Positions 12,132-24,100 of a stretch of DNA of 45,231 nucleotides are shown piece by piece. The notes below the pieces were generated by a model, which did no database searches, was not told the DNA's origin, and worked only from the letters and a program-made list of their open reading frames with translations. The stretch spans positions 1 to 45,231 of the forward strand of contig CAJVPJ010000097.1 in NCBI GenBank assembly GCA_910592205.1. Direction: 5' to 3'. This DNA comes from Paraglomus occultum (lineage: Eukaryota > Glomeromycota > Glomeromycetes > Paraglomerales > Paraglomeraceae). The translations under genes and the position numbers were made by a program. Position 1 is the stretch's first letter. Every line of letters starts with the position of its first letter.

Positions 12132-12506
12132 CTAGGCAGATGACTGTTTAAAATAGAGGCATAACTTTAATAGTATGCTCGCCCATATTGTGAACAGAAA
12201 CAGCACAAACCAATTGCATATAAAGTGATCACGCTGTTGTTGTTGACATAACTGGTGTTGCAACACTCCAATTTCCTGTTCTTCTCTTAGAATTTTCCGT
12301 TGCAGCAACTCTATTTTTTGTTTCTGTCGTTGGTCTTGATCAAAGACAAGCCGAAATTGTTGTCTATCTACAACTTGCTGAGCTCGCAACAGATTAAGCT
12401 CTTCTTCTTGTTGCTGGACTTGTCGTTGTTGTTCTTCTTGCAAATACTGTTGCTGTTGTACCCATTGAAATAGGTGTCTCAACATGTGCCACGACCTCAA
12501 AGACAT
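12132..12506 (-). CDS. Hypothetical Gln-rich coiled-coil protein with C-terminal membrane anchor
   Basis: A single-exon frame of 124 residues with an ATG at 12506. Residues about 15-95 are rich in Gln, Glu, Arg and Leu with heptad-like spacing (LQEEQQRQVQQQEEELNLL, KQKIELLQRKILREEQEIG), suggesting a coiled coil. The last 25 residues hold one strongly hydrophobic stretch, WFVLFLFTIWASILLKLCLY, followed by a short polar end, which is the layout of a tail-anchored protein. No family is recognised. Gln codons mix CAA and CAG. An upstream exon cannot be excluded, and because low-complexity repeats can make chance frames, reality is only moderately supported. Confidence 0.45.
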   Translation of the reverse strand: MSLRSWHMLRHLFQWVQQQQYLQEEQQRQVQQQEEELNLLRAQQVVDRQQFRLVFDQDQRQKQKIELLQRKILREEQEIGVLQHQLCQQQQRDHFICNWFVLFLFTIWASILLKLCLYFKQSSA

Positions 12507-14645
12507 GATGTTACGTGTAGTTGTAGTTGCGCGAGAGTTTTTTTTATGTAGTACAGCCTATCACGTGTTAGTATATTAAGGCTCAAAAATATGCACACAT
12601 AATCAAAGTATTTATTTATTTGCCAAATAACGATATCGTGCGGTAGCTTTCCCATTCTCAAGACATTCAAAAGAATGAGAAAAAGCTCTTTGATCATAGA
12701 ATACTCTTCTCGCTTAACTATGAGTTGATAGCAAAAAACGGTGTTTTCGACAAATTTCCAAATACAGTAATAAACTTATCAAATTGGGAACATATAATTA
12801 ATAATAGCCCCAGTTTGATATTGTTTATGAAATAAGCAAATAATCCATTTCGGCCATCAAGACAAAGCGATTATGACGTCAGATTACAAAACTTGTCGAG
12901 GAGTAAAAGGAGCAACACATCACGTCAAACAAAACAGTGATCTGAAAGACGAAACTATTTAGCAAAGTACTACTGAATAAAGAAGTGTTGAAGTTATACG
13001 TTTGACTTACTACTGAAATTGTTTAACAACTACCACTACAGGAAAAAGCCTGACATTTGGATAATTTGTTACAGCAGGTTATTGAAAGCAATATTTGACT
13101 CACTCGAATCAGTTTTATGTTTACATTGTTTAAAGGCTTAATAGGGGTGTGAACAGAAATACCAGTAGAACATTCTCAGATGAGCATACTAGAAACAAAT
13201 TTAGGTTCTAGTAAGGATAATCTAAATAAACTGGTATTCACATCTCGGAATCGAAGAGAATTTATTGCAATGTAACAAATTGTCATATGATATGATAGGG
13301 GTGGTATCGCATTATACATTTATGGCGTTGAACAATTTGTGTATTTGGTGACAAATCCAACTTCCGAAACTTTCCTGATTGTGGGCATAAACACAAAACT
13401 TCCCTTGAACTTTGTCTCCTTTCGGCCGATGAGTACAACTCGCGGAAAAAGGATATGAAGGTGCATGTCACATGTCACACAATTATTGTACGACTGAGTG
13501 TATATCTTGTGGTCTGTGAATGGTAGGCAAGAACACAAACAATAACAATCTAGTAGAATAAAAGAGCATAGCGGTAGGTCTAATAATTATAATGTCTACT
13601 AAATAACGTCGCTTTATAATGTTAGGAGCCGAGTTTTATAAGACAAATATGTCCATTTTTATTTTATTCGACATTCTATACTAGTATCCTAATTCCCGAA
13701 TTTAGAGTCGATATTCCGGCACATTCGATGGTAATGGTAATATTTTTAATGCACTTGTTAATCATGATCCAATTAGGAAATAGGAATGGTTTAACTAATT
13801 TTATCAGAATATTAATCAAATTTTTCAAAACGTTTTTAGAGGAATACATACACAGTTGTATGTAAGCGCAGTTTCTACAATCCTTTCATTGCTCGTCAAA
13901 TATTATATAAAATCTTTCATAGATGGATTCATTACAGATTCGAGATTGAGCGCAGGATGTAACAGCCGAGAGTTTTCGATGTCTTAGAATGTACCGACTG
14001 AAGGTTGTTATTTTAGTCGCACGGAGGCGCTCAAAATAGGTAAATAAAATTTTCTATAGGTTTCGAATGAATTACAAAGATGGCTTAGACATGGATTAAT
14101 AATATTAATAATATTCAGACAGATTACCAAGTTGCAGATAACAAGTTTGTTTATTCGGCTAGTCCGTTAATCTAACTAACATTCATTAAATAACTTTAAT
14201 TTTTTTGTCGATCTGAGTAGTTCAGAAAAGGGTGTCCTGAACGGTTTTAAAAATTAAATACGCAATTTTAGAACTTTTATTGTAAATGCCCACAGTTTGT
14301 TGTCTACATGTTTTTAATATTTAGTTCATATCAACACCAAATTTAGTCGAGATTTGCATTCCATTAATTACCGTAATTTACCGTATAAGGAAATCTGCCA
14401 AATTTAATAAGTAAGACATTTATTAGACGAATTCGACACTATCCAAAGAAGGAACGTTGCTGCACAGATGTTGTTACTACTGAGAATTGGGGGGTAGCCG
14501 GAAATTGGTGATTACCCAATTGGGTCTCTTTGCATGTATGTATTTGAACTCCACAACCGCATTTTTTGACGTTCTTTCAATTCATTCTCAACCGTTTCTT
14601 TCTTTTTTCTCTTTGCCACTGGCGAAAAAACATTACAATTATAAT
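12507..14645. other. AT-rich intergenic region with a 105-bp imperfect inverted repeat
   Basis: No gene supported in about 2.1 kb. The notable structure is at 13147-13252, where GTGTGAACAGAAATACCAGT and ACTGGTATTCACATC face each other around the inner palindrome-like CTAGAAAC...GTTCTAG. The right end is the LIM gene 5' flank with a pyrimidine-rich stretch just before the start. Confidence 0.45.
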
Positions 14646-17600
14646 ATGGATGTACAGAAAGAACGCATTAGCCAGATATTAGCAACAGTAAAATGCTCTG
14701 ATTGTGGAGTTCCGGTAGAGTTTCGACAGTTGAGTTCACATATCTGCAAGGCAGCTCCAGCTGTTCCCACTTTACCAGCAGCTTTTAAAAGTAATATGGG
14801 TTCTTCGACTGGTCCCAATCCAGGTAGGTTTAATGCCATCAAATCCTTCGTCGACAGCAGACAATCTCACTGCATCCTTACATAAGACTGTACGATAGTC
14901 ACTGTGTAAGGCTTGGGTGATTGCTCGGAATACACTTAGAGTGAGAGTTATCTATTTTAGTATTTAATTGCTAGCAACTTCTCTATTTCGCAACTAACAC
15001 GTTTCTATCATATTTCCTCCATTTCAGGCGCTCCAATGATATTTCCGGGCATAAAGAAACTAGATAATAGCAATAATTCAAAACCAAGCCTTAATCCTAT
15101 TTCGGTTCCTGGTATGAGAGCATCAATTGACTAGTCAATTACTAACAGAGTTATTGTTGGAATTTTCACAAACACGAAAAGAGATGTAATCATGTTTCCA
15201 TTCCCATCTATCACAGGCCAGAATCCATACAACAATTATGGGCAACCACCACGCTCCCCGATTTCACCACGTTCCCCATACGAAAATCCTCCTTCGATGC
15301 CTGTAAATGCGGGGTATTCGGGTATGCCAGCAAATTACAACAACCCTCCAGAGGCTACGCGTCTCGTCAGCGGGAACCCACCTACCACCTTCCTGAAAAA
15401 ATATAATAAGCTTACCGGCAAATCCATAGAGACATCTACAAACCAATTCACAACTTCTCCAGTAGAAGCTCCATATCCTGATAACAGCAGAAACGATTAT
15501 TTCGGTAACGCAACATTCCCTGAACCTTCGGTGCCGCGGGCGGGACCTTACCAACCAAATCCTAATGGGGTTGGACAAGGAAATACTTTCAATAACACTG
15601 CCCCTAATAATTCATATAACCCGCGTGGCCAGTATGCGCCCGAGAGAAACCGAGATGTATATGGCTTTGATAAAACACGAGATCAACCTGGAGCAGATTG
15701 GACGCGCGACCAATATCGCGTTAATGGAGATCAGCCTGGGTCAGATAAGAGATTTGACCAATATCGTGCTGATGGAGATCAAACCGGAGTAGATAGAATG
15801 CGCGATCAATATCGTGCTAATGATCAGCCTGGATCAGATAGGATGCGCGACCAATATCGTGCTAATGATCAGCCTGGATCAGATAGGATGCGCGACCAAT
15901 ATCGTGTTAATGATCAGCCTGGATCAGATAGGATACGTGACCAATATCGTGTTAATGATCAGCCTGGATCAGATAGGATGCGCGACCAATATCGTGCTAA
16001 TGATCAGCCTGTATCAGATAGGATGCGCGACCAATATCGTACTAATGATCAGCCTGGGTCAGATAGGATGCGCGACCAATATCGTGTTAATGGAGATCAA
16101 CCTGGGTCAGATAAGATGTTCGACCAATATCGCGTTAATGGGGATCAGCCTGGGTTGGTTAAGAGGTTCGACCAATATCGTGTTGATGGAGACCAACCTG
16201 GAGCAGATAGGATGCGTGATCAATATCGTGTTGATGGAGATCAAACCGGTTCTGATGAAAGGTTCGACCAATATCGTACAAATGATAATATGAATCCTAA
16301 TGATCGTTATAACAACGCAAAGGACTGGGTAAGAGGGGAACAGGACGACTATTCTGCAAGAAGCCGATCGCCGGGTGGCTATGAGCGATCGAACGATAGA
16401 AACGATTACGATAGAAAATATAACCCATCTAATCCTAACCCGCTACAGTCAAATACTGATTACGAGCATTCCCGGAAACCTTCCTATGGGAGGCAGAATA
16501 ATTATCAGCAGTATGGATACGAAAATAATAATAGGTCTCCGCCAGTTCGCAAAGCATCTAACGATCCAAATAATATTCCATCATCCGGACCCTATCTGCC
16601 ACCATCATCTCCCGAACATAACAGAACACCCAGTGCTAGTGGATCTCTCTCATCATTAGATTCTACGCAATCATCACGAGGTTTTTATTTTATTTTATTT
16701 TATTTTGTTATTTTTAATTCAGCTTGTTGCACGAATATATTAATCAATAACTGTTATTGTTAACTAGGCAGGAAATTTAGTGGAGATACCGTAAGCACTG
16801 CGAATACTAGAAATACCGATGGCGTCGAGACGCTGATGGACGACCTGCTCAAGGAAATGGGTAGTCTTTCAACGACATCTGCGAACGAATATGATAGCAA
16901 GAGCGCCTATCACTCACGAAACGCAAGTGCTACAAACGATATCTGTGCCTACTGGTATGTTATCATTTATGAAGTATCTTGCAATCACTATTTAGATGTA
17001 ATCATGTTGATATTCCTATATTACGCTATTATTAGTAATGGACCGATATTATCTAATCCCTTGCGAGCATTAAACAAATTATGGCATCCTCACCATCTTT
17101 TGTGTGCGCGATGTAATAAACCAATTGACCCAGACGTTGGACACGTAGAAAAAAATGACCAAGTATATTGTCCCCATGATTTCACGGATTTGTTCCTGCC
17201 CAAATGTCGTGCTTGCAATCGCCCGGTGGAGAAGGCAGTGAGTTCGAGTGATGGAAAATTAGAGGGCAAATGGCATGCAAGTTGCTTTTGCTGTCAGGTA
17301 AAATATCGCAAAATTGTCAACTGTTTTCAGGTCTCGTATACATTGGCACGTATTGATTACTCATCCGTTTATTATTTAGACTTGTCGTAAACCGTTCCCA
17401 AACAAATCCTTTTACGTATTCAATAACGCACCGTATTGTAAGCGTCATTATCACAAACTCAACAATTCGCTATGTAAAAATTGTGATGATCCAATTGAAG
17501 GTCCGTGTGCACAGACAGTAGAAGGCTGGAGATATCATCCAACTTGCTTTACCTGCTTTGTAAGTAATTCTTGTTTGATATTCATTAGAGTTTTAAGTTC

Positions 17601-17778
17601 TATGGAAAGAAGTGCTAACATCGATATCTCAACATCATAGACTTGTCGCGACCCACTAACCGAAACGTACTATAATTTCGAGGATCGTCAATATTGTGAG
17701 ACACATATCATGGAAATTCAACAACGAAGAAAGATTCGTGCTGAGAAGCGACAAACCATGTTCCATGTTCTTCGTTGA
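14646..17778 (+). CDS. Paxillin-like protein with three LIM domains
   Basis: Exons 14646-14823, 15028-15111, 15217-16680, 16768-16954, 17036-17297, 17380-17559 and 17641-17778 join to 830 residues. Order: a short N-terminal Cys/His motif (CSDCGVPVEF...LSSHIC); a long disordered Pro/Asn-rich region; 13 tandem 15-16-residue repeats; an LD-like helix (ETLMDDLLKEMG); then three LIM domains at the C-terminus starting CAYC, KCRACNRPV and LCKNCDDPI. Each has the paired Cys2-His-Cys zinc-binding spacing (for example WHASCFCC, YHPTCFTC). This layout matches the fungal paxillin-like family (Pxl1), which acts at the cortex and septum with Rho signalling; that role is from the family, not from this sequence. 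I chose ATG 14646 over earlier in-frame codons because a pyrimidine-rich, leader-like stretch precedes it. Confidence 0.88.
15681..16285 (+). repeat. 13-copy tandem repeat, 45/48 bp unit, in the LIM protein
   Basis: Each unit encodes DQPGSDRMRDQYRAN or DQPGSDKRFDQYRVNG and variants. Units of 15 and 16 residues alternate (presence or absence of a Gly codon), so the reading frame is always kept. The central copies are nearly identical at the DNA level and the outer ones more diverged, which suggests expansion from the middle by unequal exchange or slippage. Confidence 0.95.
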
Positions 17779-18844
17779 TTTGCATACATTATACCTATTT
17801 ATTATTTATTAATAGTTAGATTCATCTGCATATTTGACATATTTAGAAGATTAGTTATTTATAATAGTTTATTGTTCACGCATGATTCCATCTCATTTAA
17901 TTTGCCGAGTCGTGGATTGGAGTCTCTTCCATTAGCAGAAAATTTTCCATCGTATATTATTTTTGTGTAGTTTTGCATTATTGCAATAATAGGAAATTAT
18001 ACTAATGGGATTTTGTATATATGATATATGATGAACGAATATATTAAAATGCATCCAATCAACGTCGCAGAATAGATTTTCCGTGGGCAAGAACCAAGTG
18101 AAACCAAAGACATAGATTACATGCATGAGAGAGGAGCAATAGTGCTGCTAGAAGTTGTCAAACATGGTTTTTAAGCATTGCCGTTAAAGAAGCATGGTAT
18201 TAGTGGTGCCAGATCCGTAGGGCATCCGTCTGATTTGTGCAGTCAATGTAACTGCTATTCTGAAAAGAAAAAGTCTCAATTGTTGAAGATGAACATTTCA
18301 GCGGATATTATTCACCTACCAAATTATAGTGATCAGCTTCTGCAATCCATTCTTTAGCGAACCAGTATTAAAAGGTTTGATTCTATTTATTAATCCTATG
18401 CCAGTTAACATTCGTATTTTGTTCGTTGTGACTTCAAGCAAAGTTGTGGTACAGGCTATTTTAGACTGACACCCAATGACCGGCAAGCCATTTTACCACA
18501 CAACTTTGGGAAATGGCTAAAAAGCGTTTTCAAAAATTATGTGCAGCTCACCACTTATCAGGAAGGAATGACCATGATTAATGTTATAAAAAAGAACAGT
18601 GGAACAAGAGTACTATCCGATAACTCAATATTCACTGTCAGATCCGAGATGAATTGGTATTGTAGACCTTGTTTGTTTGTCTTAGTCACAAGGCTAAACG
18701 CAAAACCACACGTATACGAAAGCCACGATCCAAAAAAACGCGGAGACACGAAATTTTTTTTTGCAAAGCCAAGGCTTGACAAGAAAGCAATGTATTCTTT
18801 TTCACAGAAAAAGATTATGACACAAAATCCCTCTTAATTTATTA
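17779..18844. other. Convergent intergenic region LIM gene/DSN1
   Basis: No gene supported. A minus-strand stretch near 18374-18325 reads YWFAKEWIAEADHYNL and could continue across an intron to about 18200, but nothing upstream joins it and it lacks a start. The plus-strand frame 18541-18837 has no recognisable domain. Confidence 0.4.
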
Positions 18845-20100
18845 TCAACACAATGTTGCTCGAGTTAATGCTCTCAACACGTCGCCCGATTCCGCTTTTG
18901 TCTGCATGTTGCCTTCATTTCTCTTACGAACAGTAGCCAACAAATTAGACATAAGCTGCTCGCAATATAAATGCGTAATTTCATCAAAAATAGAAGCCTG
19001 ATACAGTCTTTTCCTCAGGTTATCGATCTGGTATTAATGTCAAAACATTCGTAACTCTTATACAAATAACTAATAAAAGGATTGCAAGAAACACATTTTC
19101 CAAACAATACCTGGAATGGATAACGTTCAACGAGTGCTCTTACTGATTCATCCAATTCACGTTCACCATCCGTATCAGAAGAACAATATTCTGTCAGGAA
19201 TGCGCGATCCTCTTCTGATAGTGGTGATAAATCAACATCTGTTATCGCCATTTTGATCGGCCCACCATCAAGCGGTAACGGAGCACACGAATCCAAAAGT
19301 CGTGCATGGAGAGTGTGATATTGTGTGGTTAATGACACCAATTGTTCCTCCTCTGTTTGGAGCCTGTGATGAAACATTTAAATCAGACAAAGGTGAATAA
19401 TGATGTTATTTGTAAGGCTGCTGACCATCATTTTATGACCTTTCCAAGATAGCTTTGTATTCCTCCAATCGCTTGGCGTTCATAATGTTTCCAGGATGGG
19501 GCTTCATCGCTGGTTTATCGGCACGGTCTTCGGTATCCTAAGCATCAACGACGAATTCGAATGACTTGACTTAAACTCCAACGCATAGAACTTTGATAAT
19601 TACCTCTCGAGTATACCATGACGGACTGATTAGCCCACTTATCAATCCATTAATTACTATTTCTTCTACCGTTTTTGCTGTGTTTAGCACGAATCGTTAG
19701 ATACGATGGCTATTCGTAATGAGACAGGAGCAACACGATTGCCGTTACCTATCTTGATCGCGTTTCTACTTTTAGATTTCTGACGCTCGAGGGTCCTTTG
19801 ACCGCACCAAATAAGCAATTGCCTCATTCTGTTGTATTCAGGCATATCTACATTTATATGTCGATAGTAATCCTTCGGGTCCACACTTTCGTGAGGCTTT
19901 GCTGCAAACAATAACAGTCAATGGGTAGACATCGCGATAACCATTTCAATATCATAAGGTTAGTAATCTTGGTGAACTAGCATGATATGGTTATATGATG
20001 CGAATGCACAGCGACTGATAAAGTTACCTGTAAATCCATTTCCAATAGAAGATGCTCTTCGCCCTCGTATGTGTAAACTTGATCGTCGGCCGTTTTTCAT
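18845..20100 (-). CDS. DSN1: Kinetochore MIS12-complex protein DSN1/Mis13
   Basis: Structural subunit of the MIS12 complex, which links centromeric CENP-C to the NDC80 complex. Minus-strand exons: 20100-20028, 19901-19749, 19677-19604, 19537-19440, 19363-19111, 19027-18845; 277 residues. The N-terminus is the basic, Ser-rich RRSSLHIRGRRASSIGNGF signature of this family. Then come KPHESVDPKDYYRHINVDMP, RMRQLLIWC, a helix TVEEIVINGLISGL, KPHPGNIMNAKRLEEY and C-terminal coiled-coil helices ending EQLMSNLLATVRKRN. The paired-serine basic motif is where Aurora B acts in homologues (family knowledge). The intron 19678-19748 is deduced from the conserved frame; reading through it meets a stop. The start at 20100 directly precedes the signature, making the protein short for the family, so an upstream exon is possible. 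Confidence 0.9.
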
Positions 20101-21084
20101 GTTCGTATGCTTTCTGTCAGTAAACAGCAGGTATAAGTATTGTGAGGAACTTCTATTCACAACGCTAAGTACAGATAAATAAAGCTTTAAAGATGGAGCG
20201 CGTACGTCGGTAGTGGGGGAAATTTCTGTTCGCGTTTGTCGCGTGACTTGATATTGATAGACTATCATGTGACATGATAATGATAAACTAATAAGTGTCT
20301 AGCTCAGTCCAGAATGTTTATCATAAACTTTTTACTGGAAAGAATTACTTAAACATAACCAACCATAGTAGCAGCTAACTCGAAAATATACAAGAAGTAA
20401 GGAAGGGCTCCGATTTATTGGTACTAGAAATAAAAGTGATAGTAATAATTAAGATTATTATTACAGGTATGTGAATAGAAAGTCTTGATATTCTTATAAA
20501 AAAGGGTAGATACATACTTAAATGTCCATCCAAACCAACAATAAAAGTGTTTTATTTCCACAAATTAATGATAAAAGCCCCGAACTGTATTCATATGTTT
20601 ATTAATTGAGGACAAATCAAACTCACCGTGACAAAAGAATTGATATTAAACATTACGACAGTAAATAACTGTAATTTACAGTAAAGCAAACATAATAATA
20701 ATATAAATATATGGATGCATTATTATTATATTAAGTATTTTTATTATATTAATATTCAGTGCTTACATTAACGGATTAAATGTCATAAAAGAATCATTTT
20801 CATAATGAGATTTGACTATGGTTATTGTATTAATTTTTAATTAGTTCTTTCAAGTGTTAACAATTATGTATGAGGTCTAAGGAAAAGAATACAGCAATAG
20901 TAATAGAATGTCAAGAATATCCACATTTCATCACAATCTCTATTTTTTCTTTGTCAAATCAGAATTATCGAGCATTGATAATTCACATTATATAACCAAA
21001 ACTTTTGTAATCAAAATAAGGTGCTTAAACTAATTCATGTCAAGTAAAACCAAAGCACTCGTATGAAAAGCTTACCTTCTCCCA
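20101..21084. other. AT-rich intergenic region upstream of DSN1
   Basis: DSN1 5' flank followed by very AT-rich DNA with short TTATTATATTA-type repeats near 20700-20755. No gene recognised. Confidence 0.45.
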
Positions 21085-21163
21085 GCTAAAAACCTTGGTT
21101 TCGTGTCCTTTATTAGGCGCAACTAAGGTGGACCTCTAAAACTGCTTGCTAAAAACCTTGGTT
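21085..21163. repeat. Short insertion, site 1: 47 bp flanked by 16-bp direct repeats
   Basis: GCTAAAAACCTTGGTT occurs at 21085-21100 and again, identically, at 21148-21163. Between them are 47 bp that begin with the sequence shared with site 2 at 27847. The repeats do not extend beyond 16 bp in either direction. The arrangement is that of an insert with its target duplicated. Confidence 0.7.
21099..21122 (+). other. 24-nt shared core, copy 1
   Basis: A 24-nt sequence starting TTTCGTGTCC and ending TTAGGCGCAA is identical to 27847-27870, in the same orientation. Its first two bases overlap the left direct repeat. Identity stops sharply on both sides. Confidence 0.9.
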
Positions 21164-24100
21164 GAAGCAACGGTTTTCTCTTCAGTTGATTTCGATTGTC
21201 AAATAAATCGTGCTAATACAGCCCTAAAAACACACGTAAAAGTAGTGACGACCAGCACTAAAGATTGGTCTAAAAAATATCCATTGAAAGATACGAGGGA
21301 GATATCTCATTTTCCGTATCTTAGCGATTTAAATTATGAAACCATTATTATTATGATAACGATCAGCATATACTTTCGCAACAAACCTCTATGTCATTCT
21401 ACCAAGAAGAAGGGCAAAGAACTGCAACCTCGAGAATCAGGACGACATTGTTGCCGAAAAAAAAAAAAGTACAGCAGTTATATATAACACGCACAATAAT
21501 TTTAGGCAAGAATATTTGACAATTGGGGGACGATAATGTTAGTATTAGTTGTAGTGGGAAGCAATTATTATTTGAAGCTATTGGAAAGAGTTGAAAAGAA
21601 GCAAGAAATTTGTGGCTTTCTGCTAAAAACTCGACCACCCCAATGAATAATAACAAGCTTCTGCAATTCATTTCCGAGGAGCGAAATGCAAATATGACAA
21701 CTCTTGTGTCTAGAAGAGAGCACTTTCCCATGGCATGCAGATAGATGATCATCGACAAAAGAGAGTCATGGGTATTTTGTGATGCAGAAGATAAGTTAAA
21801 TCAACATAACGCCAAGCACATACTAATAATAACACTTTGGTTTTGTTACCCCAAATGCAGTGGCTATGGTAAAATTGTTTACTTAACTGATACTTTGTTG
21901 CAATGCGATGCGATGCATAATTCAAAGCACCACTGACGTTGATTGGTTGTACATGTTAGAATTCTTAATGAACCCATTGTTGTCGGTAATTTTTTTTCCT
22001 TTCTATATATATTATCAAAACTAATTGACGACTCTGTTTCGAGAAAGAGTGGCTTCGTTTCTACCGTCATTTGCAGTCTGTGAGATGTTGAAAGCAGGTT
22101 ACCTGCTATTTTGTGCGACATAAATAAATTCTAAGAAGGCGGTTGTCCTCGTTCTCACAATACCATTCTATTTTATATTACTGTATAATAGATACAGTCA
22201 ACCAGATAGACATAGCGTATAATACATAGTCTTTGTTTGCCTCTATTATCGTGTTAAATAAGCAGATTGTGATTTTATAATTTCACGTCGTACTCGAAAA
22301 ACAATATTACAATTGCTCTTTGTATTAAGTAACGTTCTAGAGCCAGGTCCCCGACCATCTTATTGCTATGTAAATTCCTAATATAATTTGGACATGTGCA
22401 CCGCATCATTTAGTCATCAAAAAATTAAACTCAAGAATGGCTTGTTCCACATATCTTACACTATAACTATAAAACCATGTGTTTCATTCTTCTTTTATTC
22501 CTAATTCTTTTCCGTACACAGTAGCAGGAAAATGTGCGCAATAAGCACCGCCATTTGGCATCTTTGCCAATACGGGTTAAGATTTTTATATTTCATCACC
22601 AATGCTTCATAGCTTACAAATTGTGCGTAATCAATAGAATTACTAACATAACTGCTAAGGTATTTCCAAAAATCTCGGGTTGTAGGTCTTTATGTACTTG
22701 TTTTGGGGAAATCGACTTTATGTTTAAATGTACTGCCCACTTTACCTCTTTTGCATCTTATCGATATAGTCTATTGTTCTGTTCTGTACATAGCTGTTAT
22801 AAAAGGAGGGTGTGCGATGCTGTATTATTGTGAACACATTACTTGGCATGCTTTATAATTTGGATACACCGCCAAGTATACGCGATGGTGTGACAGTAAA
22901 TAACGTCAGATATCGTAATGACTGCTTATCAATGTAACTTGAGTGCCTAAAAGATCTCCGATACTACAGATGGCACAATAAGAGATTGTGTGTCATCGAT
23001 CGCAGATCCCCATGTTGTGATAGGTGCCGAAACACTTTATCAGACTAGTGTATGATTAATAAACCAAACTACGAAAAAGTTTCGGAATAACTTTTTACCT
23101 GTGCTTTCCAAACGCAGTCGTTTCTAACAATATGTTATGGTGGGGTAAAATGTTTACTAAAAAACCACTCAATAAAATTCTTGAATTATTAGCTTGAATG
23201 AATAAATGTCTCTTCATTTCCTTATTGATTATCTGCAAACTTGTATCTTTGGGCTTTGTTAGCTTATTTCTATGACGTAATCTTTAACTTTGCTAACGGA
23301 TAAATTTGACTGTTGTGTGATTAAAAAAAAAGCACTCTAGTATAGAAATTGTAAAATTGTAAAAAGTTGCTTTTTTTTATGCAAGTTTTCACATAAAATT
23401 GTCTTACATGTATAACTTGGACACCTGTTTAACAAGAGACCTGAACTAACACCGGATGGGCTGAACACAAATTGTCAATATTGGATTAAGACTAATAATG
23501 ACCAATAACGTTACAATTAGAACATTTTATATAACCTGTAAGGTGCTATGTCGGAAACACTCGACTCTCTTTGTTCAACTGTTGGGCAGAACTTTGTTCA
23601 TTGTGTTGGTTAAATTTGCTGGATTAAGTATACGATTACTAATAACTCAAATGCAGTGCATAATAGCTGCTTGCATAGGCCAGTTTGTCAACAATATAAC
23701 GCCTGCTCTCCGAATCGTGGTCTTAATTGTCGCAACTCCTTGTACATTACCCTGTTTAGTAAAGTAGACAATCGTTAAAAATATTATAAAGTAAAAATAA
23801 ACAGAGACGCTAGAAACAACACTCTATCTCCAGACTGCATGTAAATCTATATAGTTAATTATTAAACAACGAATTGGGAATGGCACAGGCACTCAACATA
23901 AATAAACGCACTCTAGTTCCACCAACATGCATCTATTCATATAGTCACGTACTACACATCGGATGTAGCATCTGTGTGTGACTTTATCTTTGCAGCAGAT
24001 AAAGGAATGGGACTAGGACATAAATGTAAAAATGCCAAGCAAGTTATCGTAGATGTACGTGATAACGGTAATAACCGTGTATGCGAGTACTGCGCCGTAT

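Noticed and set aside
15814-16293. Second-frame open reading through the LIM-gene repeat (MISLDQIGCATNIVL repeated)
   Set aside because: A shadow of the tandem DNA repeat; the main frame is confirmed by the flanking exons and LIM domains.
18541-18837. 98-residue plus-strand frame
   Set aside because: No domain and no splice continuation; composition resembles the surrounding non-coding DNA.
23498-23767. Hydrophobic 89-residue plus-strand frame
   Set aside because: No domain, no splice partners, and it lies in a uniformly AT-rich gene-poor stretch where chance hydrophobic frames are common.
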